From NCBI GenBank assembly GCA_025449115.1, contig JAHLKC010000087.1, forward strand, positions 1-64,000: a stretch of DNA of 64,000 nt. The letters run 5' to 3'. The stretch is from Chytridium lagenaria (taxonomy: Eukaryota; Chytridiomycota; Chytridiomycetes; Chytridiales; Chytridiaceae). Shown here one piece after another: positions 45,634 to 56,701 of this stretch; the first letter of the stretch is position 1; each line of letters begins with the position of its first letter. Below the pieces are notes generated by a model. That model saw nothing but the letters and a program-made list of their open reading frames with translations, made no database searches and was not told where the DNA came from. Made by a program: the position numbers and the translations under genes.

Positions 45634-46110
45634 TGATTATCGACTTGAATGATTTGATATAAACAAACAAATAAATATCTATTATCTAATACTCATATTC
45701 TTCTAACATGTATTTAAATATGTACATACTTTATACAAAAAGGGGCAAAGCAAAATATACTTACTCTGAAGCAGGTGTGAAAAGGGCATGTGTGGTACAT
45801 GTACTACCAATGTACTACGTTTGAGTTGACAAGTTTTTTTCATTTCATTTCATTCCCCAATTGAATTAATATTTTAATTATATTATGTATTTATTATCAT
45901 TAGGAAAGAAATATTACTTTTGATTTCATTAATTATCAATCAAGAGAAATAGACACATTGCATCTCTTGAATTATTTTTCTTTTTGAGATAGCTTTATTA
46001 TATTTATACGTTCATATACAGCTTGTAGTTTGTTCACCTACTACTACTGCTTCTGACCTGCCTACACCTCATCTCATCTCATCTCATCTCATTCAACACA
46101 CTCCACTCAC
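45634..46110. other. promoter region with (CTCAT)n
   Basis: AT-rich, then a CTCAT pentanucleotide repeat (about 46068-46092) just upstream of the SH3 protein start. No gene. Confidence 0.45.
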
Positions 46111-47973
46111 ATGTCCATTGCCGGTGGAGTCAACGTGCCCATGCTGGGCGGCATCATTGGTGCTGTCCTCTTTGCTGGGGTGGTCCTCGTCGTTGTAGGA
46201 TACCTCTACTACCGTAGATCCCAAGGCAAAGGTTTCTTTTCTGAAGAAAAGGCAAAGACGGGTGGTGCCGCCAAAGTCAAGGCTGCACCTCAAGCACCCA
46301 ATTTAGCAGAACTGGGTATTGGTGTTGGATTAAGTGATGAAGGCTTGGTCAGAAATCCGGATGGGACTATTAGTGGTGATGAGATTGGGATGGATGAATT
46401 TGAGGGTGATGCGGCGAGGGGGATTAGGATCTCGAACGGTATTGTGGTGAGTGTTTAGACATGGTTTGGGAAGAAAGGCCTCCTTCCCCCTTGTTTCTTC
46501 CTTTTTTTTTCTCGTTGTTTTTTTTTTGATGTTTTCGACGGCGAGGTATTGTTGAGGATTTATGAAATGGCCTTCGGTGAGAGCTCGCTTAGCGAGCAAG
46601 GGGCATCGTGTTTATGCACGGGAAAGAGTGGAGATTCACGCAGAGGATCAAGCTTGCAGAAGCTTATTGGGAATTATTTCCCACATTTTTTTACTAATCA
46701 GTTCTTTCTCACGCTATTCATAATCGTTATTTTCCCACGCTAATTATAATTACCCCATCGCGCTCTTTACAGTACCACGTCCAACCTAGCCAAGCTCTCT
46801 CGGAAATGAGCTACCCTTCCCGTCGCTCAGACCCCGGCGAGACGGCCACAGAACCTTCCATCGGCCCTGGCCGCTCTCAAACCATCAAACTCGGACTCGC
46901 CTCCATGTCCGACGTTAACGTCAGCACCTACGCCAACTACCCCCCTGACCGTCCTTTGACTAAAGCTGAAGAAGCCGCCCTCCACTCTCAACAAGCCCGT
47001 ATGGCCGCCCACAATGCCGCAACAGGTTCTGCGCCCATGTACCAACCTCCTTCCTCCTCAACCCCTATCGCAGCGATGTCCACCTCCCTCTCTGCAGGCT
47101 CTTCCGGCGGCCTCCCCTCAAAGCTTGAAAAGGAACGCATTGCAGACCTCCACTATGCTCACCTCAACAACCAATCTGCCTCCCCTTCAGCCCCCATCAC
47201 AACCGGTGCTGTCGCCCAAAACGCCACTATCACGGTCCTCGAACCCCCATCCTACGCCACCCCTCCCAGCCCTCTGTCCGCATCCCTGAAAAATCTGGTC
47301 TTCATGAAAATGCCCCTCCTCCAACCCCATACGAAGCATCCTCAATGTCAGCTCAATCCACTGTCGTCGCGCCACCCCGTGACGTCAAGGTTGTCGGTGC
47401 GGACGGTTTCCCCGTCATCCCTGATGCACCCGCCCCGTCTCCCAGTGTCCCCATTGCGGTCGTGGACGCGCCCGTGCCGTATGAGGCGACGCAGGATGTG
47501 AAGGTGATGGGTCACAATGGGTTCCCGGCGATTCCCGATACGCCTGCTGCGAGTGTGAGTGCGCCGGCTGTCATGCCTGCTGTGCCGGTTGCGGAGCAGG
47601 AGGGAGGCGCGACGGCTGGACAGGATGATTTATTTGTGTGAGGGCCTATGTTGCGCAGTTGGACGATGAGATGGAGTTGCAGATTGGTGACAGAGTCAAC
47701 TTGAAGTGAGTTTCTTTTTTTTCATTTCCATTTGCTTCTTGTACGCTCGTCTATATCGTACTGCTTCCGATTTTTCTATATTATACCGCTTCTGGTTTTC
47801 TTCTTTTGTTCACCTCCTTCCTCATTATGCTAATCTTTTCTTCTAGGCAAAGCTTCCCTGACGGCTGGGGTACTGGTATCAACCTCCGAACTGGCAAGGA
47901 AGGAGTCTTCCCTCTCAGCGCCATCGTGGCGGCTTCCCTCGCAGAAGGTTCTCTCAAGATTATCGCTGGATAA
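46111..47973 (+). CDS. Single-pass membrane protein with C-terminal SH3 domain
   Basis: Probable plasma-membrane scaffold with Fus1-like layout (one TM helix, cytosolic SH3). Exon 1 (46111-46446) encodes a short N-terminus, the TM helix GGIIGAVLFAGVVLVVVGYL and a basic stop-transfer YYRRSQGKG. Exon 2 (46773-47705) is a Pro/Ser/Ala-rich linker containing two copies of a motif, DVKVVGADGFPVIPDAPAP and DVKVMGHNGFPAIPDTPAA. Exon 3 (47847-47973) completes the SH3 domain, whose hallmarks are AYVAQLDDEMELQIGD (ALYDY-equivalent), FPDGWGTGIN (the conserved W) and GVFPLSAI (the PxxY-pocket FP). Introns are phase 0 and phase 2. Two one-base losses in exon 2 (near 47270 and 47638) must be assumed to join the parts. 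SH3 partners would be proline-rich proteins, often in polarity or endocytosis; not shown here. Confidence 0.78.
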
Positions 47974-48553
47974 ACTCCGCGCGCCCAAGTTTCCAGTTTT
48001 CTTTGTTTTCTCCTAGAATTATAATTCTCTATTTGGATACGTTTGGATCCATGTGCTCCTTTCCCTTTTGGCGTCGTTGCGTATTTTCGTTCTTTCTCTG
48101 TTCATCTTTCTTCTAAGTTTTACGTCCTCGCCATACTTTCTTTTGGAGCAATTTTTTTGAGGGGGCTTTTTATTCCGCTGAAGGGGTAGGAAGTATTCTC
48201 ATAACTTTGCTTCACCCCTCTCTCTGCCGCCAGTTCTTTGTGTTTTTGACGGTCGCTCTTCCCGCCACCTTTTGAACGTTTCGGTTTAGCTCCAACCTCT
48301 TTGAATCAAGTATATTACAATAGAATGTCTTATCCTGTATACCATCGTGTGCGTTATTCTCTGTGACCTTTATGATATGCGTCATTTAAGATCCGACGTC
48401 TGTGGGACATCTCGCATGCCATCGATTTTTGACAACCCCATATTTTTGGGGAACACCGACTGACCCACATCCTCCCCCAAAAAATCACCCAACCTTCGCC
48501 ACCACCACAAAAACGTTGCGGCGGCGGCGGTGTTGAATCGAAAAGGTTATTCG
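47974..48553. other. 3' region and spacer
   Basis: T-rich 3' flank of the SH3 gene. Nothing supportable. Confidence 0.45.
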
Positions 48554-50073
48554 ATGATGGATGTTGTTGACGTTTTATCGGTGCTTGCTGGTTTGATGTG
48601 TGGGTGTGGGATGGGAGTTGGGGTGATGATGTTGAGACCTGACGGAGAACGAGCGAAAGGTTTGTTTTCGTTATCTTGGTTTCTTTTGCTGATAGGTTAG
48701 GGTGTTTTGTATGTGGTTTGTTTATTGATGGGGTGCGCGGGGGGCGTTGTGAAAGACTTTGTCACGCCTTTGATTGCTGGTGCGGCTTTATGCACGGTGG
48801 TCTATGCATCATGGAGGACGCTTTCACACGTTGACGTTTTGGCGGCGTTGTTGGTGATATTGGGAGCATGTGGAGGTTCAGTTATATCCATTTGTGAGTG
48901 CCCCCCACCCCCCATTTTCCCTGCTTTTATTGTTCTGATAGTTTGTTTGTGTTGAAGATGATGGTGGTTTAACGCGGTGGAAGTTGGGGTTGTGGAAGCG
49001 GTTGTGGTGGTTGTAGGGTTGGGTGTGGTGGGGTTGTGGGGTGGAAAAAGTGAGAAGGTGACGGAACGAACACCTTTACTTGGAGATGGTGTGGGGGTGC
49101 CGGGGAGTGGGGTTGGAGTTTTGTATGCGGGTGTGGCGGGGTTGGCGATGTCGTGGATGGGATGGTTTGCGGAAGCAGGGTAAGTGCTTTTTTTTATTGT
49201 TGAAACCGGTTTCGGGTGTTAGGTTGATGGTACGTTTGTAGGTATGACAGCTTTTATAGGACGCGAGCGTCGTATGAGGTTGTTGTTGGGTGTGTTTGCG
49301 GTATTGTCGTTTGTGGGGTTGTGAATATGGTGTATGTGTGGAAAGGTAAGGTCGTCTGTTTCGAGTCTTTAACGTGTTATCACAAATATGAGACAGATAC
49401 ATGTAGTCAAAAAAAACAAACAACGCAGACTAACGAGTCGTTTTATTAATTATTTGAATATACATAGCCCTTGCCATCACCTCACCGATTAAAACACTTT
49501 CCCTCTCATACGCATTTTCAACTCTCTCCACCCTCATCGCCTCCCTCATCACGTCCACAAAACAACAACACAACCTCCTCCAAGACCCCGTCACTCTCAC
49601 CATCATCACCCTCTCACCCATCCTCCTCCTCTCAAGCATCCTCCTCCTCGCCATCGCCTCTCCTCCACTCCATCCCCTCCCCTCCCCATCTCCACCTCCA
49701 CCTCCCTCCCCACAACCTCCCACCACACCCCCTCAAGACCTCCCATTAAAATGGTCCTGGGATCCCACATGGACCCTCCCTAAACCCCCTTCCTCCCCAC
49801 ACCCCCCACCCCTCCTCCTCCGCGTTCACACAGCCTGGCGTCACCTCACGCACCCTCAGGTTCCACGGATCCATCATTTTCGGATGGGAGTGATGGCAAG
49901 ATTGCACGATGGGGAGTGTTGATAAAGGAGGGGGTGTCAGAGATGAGGAGTGGTTGTTGGGGGTTGCCGAGGCTTGGGTTGAGGAGGCGGTTGTAGCGGC
50001 GGCTGGGGATGGAGGTGAGGAGAGGGTTGTGGATTTAAGTGTGGAGGAGGTGGTGGAGGAGGAAACAGATTGA
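48554..50073 (+). CDS. Multi-pass membrane protein, family uncertain
   Basis: Several hydrophobic segments in a row: VDVLSVLAGLMCGCGMGVGV from the ATG at 48554, then FVTPLIAGAALCTVVYASWR, VLAALLVILGACGGSVISI, a segment near VGLGVVGLWGG followed by a TERTPLLGD loop, VLYAGVAGLAMSWMGWF, VVVGCVCGIVVCGVVNMVYV, TLSLSYAFSTLSTLIASL and VTLTIITLSPILLLSSILLL. A Pro-rich stretch and an acidic tail (EERVVDLSVEEVVEEETD) end at 50073. At least three introns (donors near 48660, 48895, 49182, 49344) are likely. Frame breaks near 49010 and 49915 and an unclear junction after the first exon make the model approximate. About nine or ten helices suggest a transporter, perhaps related to the drug/metabolite or NIPA superfamily, but no diagnostic motif was seen. 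Confidence 0.5.
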
Positions 50074-51040
50074 AATCTATTATTATTATTTTATTCTCAT
50101 TCCTTTTTTATTCTCGTTAGAGTGATTTGATGTATGTTATTGGTGGTTTCTATATTTTGGCTGGTATTATCATATTTTATTTTCATTTTAAAAAAATAAC
50201 TTCAATGGAACAACCAAATGTTTTTTTAAGCAACACCATTTGCAGCTTTTAATCCTTTTTTTCGCTTTCTTTTCCCCTGTTTGCAATTCAGAAATATAAA
50301 AGCTCAACTTATGCGTTCTGCTCCAATATAAAACGTGGTTTTGTTTGATTGATATCGTGAAGGTCCAATAAAAGGCAAAGAGTAAAGCGTGAACTATGGT
50401 GATTTGAAGCGAAAAATGCGTAATTTGTTTAATACATCCTTTATAATTGACTGACAACAATCGTATGTAATAGGTTGGAGGAGAAAAAGAAAGCGGTTGA
50501 AGACGACAAAGATGGATGACTAAATTACCTTATATCCACGCTTCACGTCTTTTAATATATCGGTGGACATGTTATGTTAAGATGCCCCCCGTAAGCACCG
50601 GAAATATGATGGAATACTAAAAAGCGCAAACAGCTTTTCTCAAAGAAGTAACAAATGAAACGAACAATCAATGAACAACGGTCATAAATATAGCACTTGC
50701 ATAAAAGTACGTCGCGAATTCAACCTTTTCAATCCTTAAAAACGAGAGCGAGACTGAGATAATTGCAATAAGGCCATGCACACAACATTACCCGCATCGA
50801 CTATATATGTGACATCTGTGAGGATTTTTAAAGAAAGAGAATGAAGTACGTTCGTAACGGGCAATACGAATCCGCTAGTATACTTCCGTACATTGGTGGA
50901 TTGCCTCCTGCATACACTGAAAACACTGCACTGATCTTTAGAATTCCTTTCAAACTTGCCATGTTTTCTAAAACACCAACAAAAAATAATGTGATCGATT
51001 ATACTCACCGTTAGAGAAAATGACAGTAAAAGCTGTCTCC
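50074..51040. other. gene-free AT-rich stretch
   Basis: No supportable gene on either strand. Confidence 0.45.
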
Positions 51041-51146
51041 AGACGGTATGGGAAGGTTTGTTTGTAGGCAACCCTTTCTTGATCGCGGTCTTTCACTGAA
51101 AAACAAGCGGGCCGACTTGTTTATAAATACTATTTCAAAAACGTAT

Positions 51147-51500
51147 GAAACAAACCGGCCAAGGAAACTGGGTAAAGACTTCATCGCGGATTTAGCCATG
51201 GAAATAGAACCTGGTCAATTTCAAGGCCACACCTTCGTACAATCTCAACACGTGAATGATGTTTTTCACCACGTGGAAAGGTTGATCAACAGGGTCCGGC
51301 GCCCATGGCTTCAAGAAAAGCTGAGCAGATCAGAGAGCAAAGACCGAATAAGGTAATGAGCCAATGGGTAAAAGACGTACCTCTTTAACTTTCTCAAATT
51401 TTTAGACTTGGTTATACACATGGGACAGGGTACTGGGTACACCGTACATTATTGGGCTAGTCGGCCGGAGTCTAAGACGAAGTGAGATGAGGGATAAATG
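51147..51500 (+). repeat. duplicated segment, copy a (contains small open frame)
   Basis: Similar to 52775-53060 with many substitutions and gaps; both share the order of words AATCTC/TTAACAC, GTTGATCAACA, AGCTGAGC, GACGTACCTCTT and ACATGGGACAGG. Copy a contains a 102-codon plus-strand frame (from 51048) with HTFVQSQHVNDVFHHVERLI and RVRRPWLQEKLS, ending at about 51356. Copy b has lost this frame. The frame may be a remnant of a gene or mobile element; no domain recognised. Confidence 0.55.
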
Positions 51501-52774
51501 TATAAGCATGTTAAAAGAAGAGGGTGACTCGAGAGAATGAAATCAATCACATCAACGTGTGAACAGATATGATATTGTCTTACTTTGGTCAGAGTTTCTT
51601 TCATCGGAAAGCGATGGATTGCATATTGGAGAAGAAGATTTCGAAAGAGAAATTGAAATGTGACGACGTCTTGAATCTTGCACTTCTTCTCTATCTCATC
51701 TCCGTGTCAACAGAATGACAATATACGGGCATTTGATGGATATAGCGAATGACAATATGTGGACATTTGATAGATATAGCGAATGTGGCATTATCACAGA
51801 GCTCCTTAAGAGTAATATCGTGGCTGAAGAAGATAGTGAGGACGATATTAAGCAATCATTTACCTGGCGTGAACGGGAATCGCGTGTGTACTGAACAATA
51901 AAGCCATATACGATGACGTAAAGATAAATCGTAAATATTAAACCTTATGGCCGTAGTCAAAGTATCGTAATAATAGCAATGGAGGGCATAGTGACCAGGT
52001 ATACCCTATACCAAACTTGCACGCTGATATAATTATTCCAGCAGCAGTCTATCTCAAATATTTGTTATCCGAGAGAGGTTGATCAATGGCTTGAAATATT
52101 TGTATCTTCACTGCCTTTTTTGTCAACATGGTATTCTGAAAGTGAACAAAACTCCCTCCCACTTACATGTTGAAAGTTCTGACTGCCCAAAAAAACGGAT
52201 CCTGAACAACCCATATCTGAATCCGCTTGCAGAAGATTTGCGTTTCATCTTATAGCATAAATTGACTCATGATATATGGGAGGAAGGTACAGAGAACTTC
52301 TAGGAGATATTAGTGAACAAAATTCGTGACAACAACCATACTATAGGCCATAGTACGTGAATCGCGACAGCGAAAAACGAGTAATTAATAGATGGGTGAT
52401 TAAGCAACCTTTTGTTTGAACGCGAACTGATAGCTCATTTACTAGTAAATAACCGTTAGGGGTTTAGTTATTGTGACAGAAGACGTACACCGTCGAAAAG
52501 TACAGCAACAAACCAATAGCTTCGCAACATCAGCGTACGGCATCCCCTCTCCGATAATAACAGTGTTTGCGTAAGTTAAAAGCGTGATATGACAGTAAAT
52601 CAGAAGTATCTCTTGACATATTGCTTTAGAATAGGCCGATAGGCAGCTGTGAATGGCCACCAACGTTTCACTACAATAAAGCGATCAGAGTGGCCTTCAT
52701 TAACCTTTGCTTGATATAGAAAATATTAGAAATGGCTACCTTTATGAAACAAGTGAAAAAAATAAAAATATCTT

Positions 52775-53060
52775 GAACAACCGGCCAAAAAAAGCATAAA
52801 AAGTAAGTCATGGAATTAGCCAAACTAAATCTTCTTACAATCTTAACACCTGAATGATATTTTGCACGACGTGCGCGCGCGCCGGTTGATCAACATATGC
52901 ACAGCTGAGCGGATTAGAAAGCTAAGACCGAACAAAGCAATGACCATGAGATGGGTGAGACGTACCTCTTAATTTTCTTAAAGTTCAGACCTATTATAAA
53001 CATGGGACAGGATTAACCATCGGGGACGCTAAGAGTCTGAATTCAAGCGGAATGAGGGGC
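52775..53060 (+). repeat. duplicated segment, copy b (decayed)
   Basis: Diverged partner of 51147-51500 in the same orientation. It includes a short CG-alternating run (TGCGCGCGCGCC) absent from copy a. No intact reading frame. Confidence 0.5.
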
Positions 53061-54800
53061 AAGTGAATGAGAACCAAGACGGAATATCGAGAACTATTAA
53101 TAAAAAGATAAACTGATAACTTTTTTACTTATGGTCGGATTTTGCTATGAGCGAATAAAGTAAGTGAACAACTATGTAAATAAAAATGACCAGTTATATT
53201 GCACGTTACCAAAAAAACAAAGTGTATGAAAGAAGGATGAAAACCAAGAACACTGAAGGGCAAGAAAGGAATGGTATATCGATCACAGCTGAGGTTCTCT
53301 TTTAGAAAACACAAATTGAAAGGGATAGTAATAATAAAAGTTATATCAAATAGTAGCTACCTTATTTAAGACCGCACAGGTTTAGAGAGAAGCTGTGAAA
53401 AACTCAGTGAAGTGAAGAGGATTGATGAAAGGGAGTGAAAGAAAAAAATAGACACTCAAAGATAGCGAAATGCAACATGGAGATGGATATCAGATTCGCA
53501 CCATGACCATGACGCCTGCAGCAAGTAAACCTTTCATACCGACCACCCGACGTCCAACGTTTGTTACCTCGTCCTTGTGCGCAAGATCCATCAAAGCGGA
53601 TTGTCCGTTTGGAGCTGTCTGAGGGTTTTCCTTGATCCGCTACCAGCCATATATTAACTTAGCTCATCTCTCTGAGGAGCTGATCAGTTATTACATGGAT
53701 AGGTAATAGGTAGATGTTAGACACAGGGCTTCGAAGGCATATCACTTTCTAGTTTGCGAGTTCGAATCGGGTCAATATTTATTTTTACAAGGTAAACACG
53801 TTTTTTATTGTAAAAAGGAAAAGGAGTTTACAGACATAAAATGATAATTAATCAGAAGGAGACCATGAATTTCATTTCCATTTCATTGAAGTGGTTTTAG
53901 TACTTACCACCGATCTGCCTGTTTAGGATCACAGCCATCCATTCGTCGGTGTCGACACCTTTCTCAGAAACCAATTAATTTGGCTGTGGCTTTGTTTTTG
54001 CTGCTGTGCACAGGTGGCGTCATTTTGCTATTTTTAGTTTCCAAAGTTCAAAAGAAAAGAAAAAAAAAGAGAAAAAAGCCAGTCATTTGTATACTTGGTA
54101 TCACATTATCGTCATCACTTGTCTACGAAATAGATGTGTAACAGATTCGCCATGTGTGAGCTCAATTTTCTTCTAATTAAATAAATGCGGGCAGCGGGCT
54201 CTTTTATAACAACCAACCCCACAGAAAAAGGCATACAGAAACAGTAAACCCCCCCAAATGCCTCAGAACTGATTTCGTTTTTGACTCTGGCCTCGCAGAT
54301 CCTTTTTTTTCTTCAAGTGATCGCCTGCTTATCACTCCTTCCTCACACATTCCTTCGGAAGCAAGCAGTCACTCACTGACTACCTCACTCTGTTATTATC
54401 AATAAAAAGAAGATCAGTGCACGGCTCCCTCTCGCACGCACACTGCCTACACTATACCTTCATATATAATACTAAACTATCGCTCCATCTGCAGGTAATT
54501 ATAATGTGTCCTAGTTCACTTCCTCGCCGTCCCATTAGCCCCCCTATCATCCAACCTCTCTATTCCTCAAGCCCCTCCCCAGCCTAAAACAACAAACCAA
54601 ACAACCATCCTTATCCTCCGTACCTCTCATCTCTCTTTTGTAATTCGCATCAATCCCATCGCTGTCATTTTAATTGTTTTGGCGCTTACAATGGAAATAT
54701 TAGAGGAGAAGAGAAAGTTTTGATTTGAAGGAAGAGAGCAGTTGCAAGGTGCATATTCTTCCCACTTTCCAAACCTTGCCCAACTCAAACTCTCCTTCGT
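53061..54800. other. gene-free stretch
   Basis: AT-rich. It contains a tRNA-like pair of A-box and B-box motifs near 53660-53775 (see findings) but no foldable tRNA. No protein gene supportable. Confidence 0.45.
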
Positions 54801-54803
54801 TAA

Positions 54804-55560
54804 TGCCTCGAAAAGCAGAACGCCCTTCTACACATAATGCGGACTCCATCACGCAGTTCAAAAACAATGGGAGAACGGAATCTATGAACATAGTGCTGAG
54901 TAACTTTTGGCGGAGCGAGATTGTTCCATGGCCAGTTGGATGATATAGACGGAATCTTGGAATATGGGTGGGACGAATTCGAGAAAGGACACCTCATCAT
55001 CACTTCCCAGGTATTAGGGGAGCCCTCACCACTGGAGCGACGAGTTTTCCCCTCTCCACCTTCTTCTTGGATATACTTGTAAACTCCATCGCTAAAAACA
55101 TGAAAAATCCTCCCATTTACCAAAAAACACCCCCGCCTCATATAATCCCGCCACCACCTCTCCCGTTTTACTCATATATCATCTTCCAGTATTCCTCATA
55201 TATCATCTTCTATATTACTTATGCAACCTCTCGTCGTTATCCACACTCCTTACCTTAGACCCTCGCATTTACAACATCTTCCAAACCTTAGGCTTACCCA
55301 GTTCCATATTTCCACAAAATTTTTGTTGGATTCGGACGGTTCGTCAATTGTTCCATTGCATGTTTGCGATGCCTTTCCACGCCCATCTCTTGTTCATCCA
55401 TCCCCTCCATCCACATCTCTCACCTCCTCTTCCCTCACAGTAGATTACACATTCATTCTGCCTCATCTGAACCGTGTGGCAAAGTCTTCAACTGAAGCGA
55501 TCTTTAAGCTTGCAATGTTGATGTTTTGGGCGAGGGGTCTTGAGGTCTCTGGGTCTTGAG
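54804..55560 (+). CDS. possible spliced gene, unassigned (low confidence)
   Basis: Patches with coding character on the plus strand: MPRKAERPSTHNADSITQF from 54804, then after a probable frame change FGGARLFHGQLDDIDGILEY and GWDEFEKGHLIITSQ, and further downstream LDSDGSSIVPLHVCDAFPRP and FILPHLNRVAKSSTEAIFKL. A donor-like GTATTAGG follows ITSQ and GTAAAC occurs near 55077. The opposite strand over 55141-54800 is also open for 113 codons, so the strand is not settled. No domain recognised. It may be a decayed gene. Confidence 0.3.
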
Positions 55561-56701
55561 GTCTCTGAATTTGGGAAACAGGACGGGTTTGATTGATGGG
55601 CATAGGCCTTGAGAGGCGTATACTTAAGTGGGACAGAGTTGTCGTTTGAGGAAGTGAATCGTTTGGTGGAAACTGGCAAAAAATGTTCGCTTGAGTTTTT
55701 AATAATGAGAAACAAGTGATGCTTTCTGCCAGTAAGAAGGTTCGCTGACTCCTATGAGCCCCGTTTTAATACGCGCACGGAATCATAGAGAGACATTAAA
55801 AGGGCAGAGCAACCCTTAGTTTCAACATCACACAATTTCACAAACGATCAAGGCTTGCAGATTGAGGCCGGCTGGTTGAGCAGACATTTGGAGGATAGAT
55901 AGGCGGATATGGTATTTATGCGCCGTGGCCATTACGTTCATGACTCGTTGCGAATGGGACATTATCTAAAGAGTTCCACACGCAACTCCCCAAACCCCTT
56001 ACCGCATCTACAACGCAACTTCTCCTCATCAATGGCCCTTCAAAGTCATTTGTACCCACTTTATTAATTGCTTTGGAATAACCTTTGCAAGCTCGGAACT
56101 GTTAATCTTTCTAACTCCATATCCTTTTATCCCAGAATCCGCTCAGCTTGACGCCTCGACTTGATCAGACGTCCATCAAAATATTGTTTGGTGAACCGGT
56201 TGATTGGGGGATCACCTTGAGCAACCACACTCCATTTCCGTGAGGCAGCCATCAGATCAAGTCGAGACGAGGAGCGAGTGAGAGCACAACACAGTCTCGT
56301 CAGTCAAGCTTTTATCAAGGTAATGATTTGATGGCCAAACTTAGAAATTTCAGGGCCGCGTTTTTCAAAAAAAAAAACAAAAACGCCAAAGCCCCTTTGG
56401 CCCGTTGATACTTTAGGCTTGGAAGTTTTGTTATTGTTTTATTTTTTTTGGATATTATTGAAGTTCACTGGAATTAATGCTTTCACCCATCCGTTTATTG
56501 CATTTCTCTTCATTAACTCGTGTGCTTTTTTACTTCAGACCTACGTAAATTATTTCGAGCGCCAAAGAGGGTGTGAGTCGTAACATTTGATTGAGCGGAT
56601 AAAAAAAAAAAGGAAAAAGAAAAAGACTAGGGTTTGACGTAAAGGAGAGTTTTTTTTGTCTTGGGTCTTTTCACTTTTGTGTTAAGAAGGGGGTTTGGAC
56701 C
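55561..56701. other. upstream region of the velvet gene
   Basis: Gene-free; includes short CT/GA-rich segments and an 11-A run near 56590. Holds the presumed velvet promoter. Confidence 0.4.

Noticed and set aside
53720..53775. Functional tRNA gene
   Set aside because: B-box is present but T-stem and acceptor stem do not pair and no anticodon arm of five pairs can be formed.
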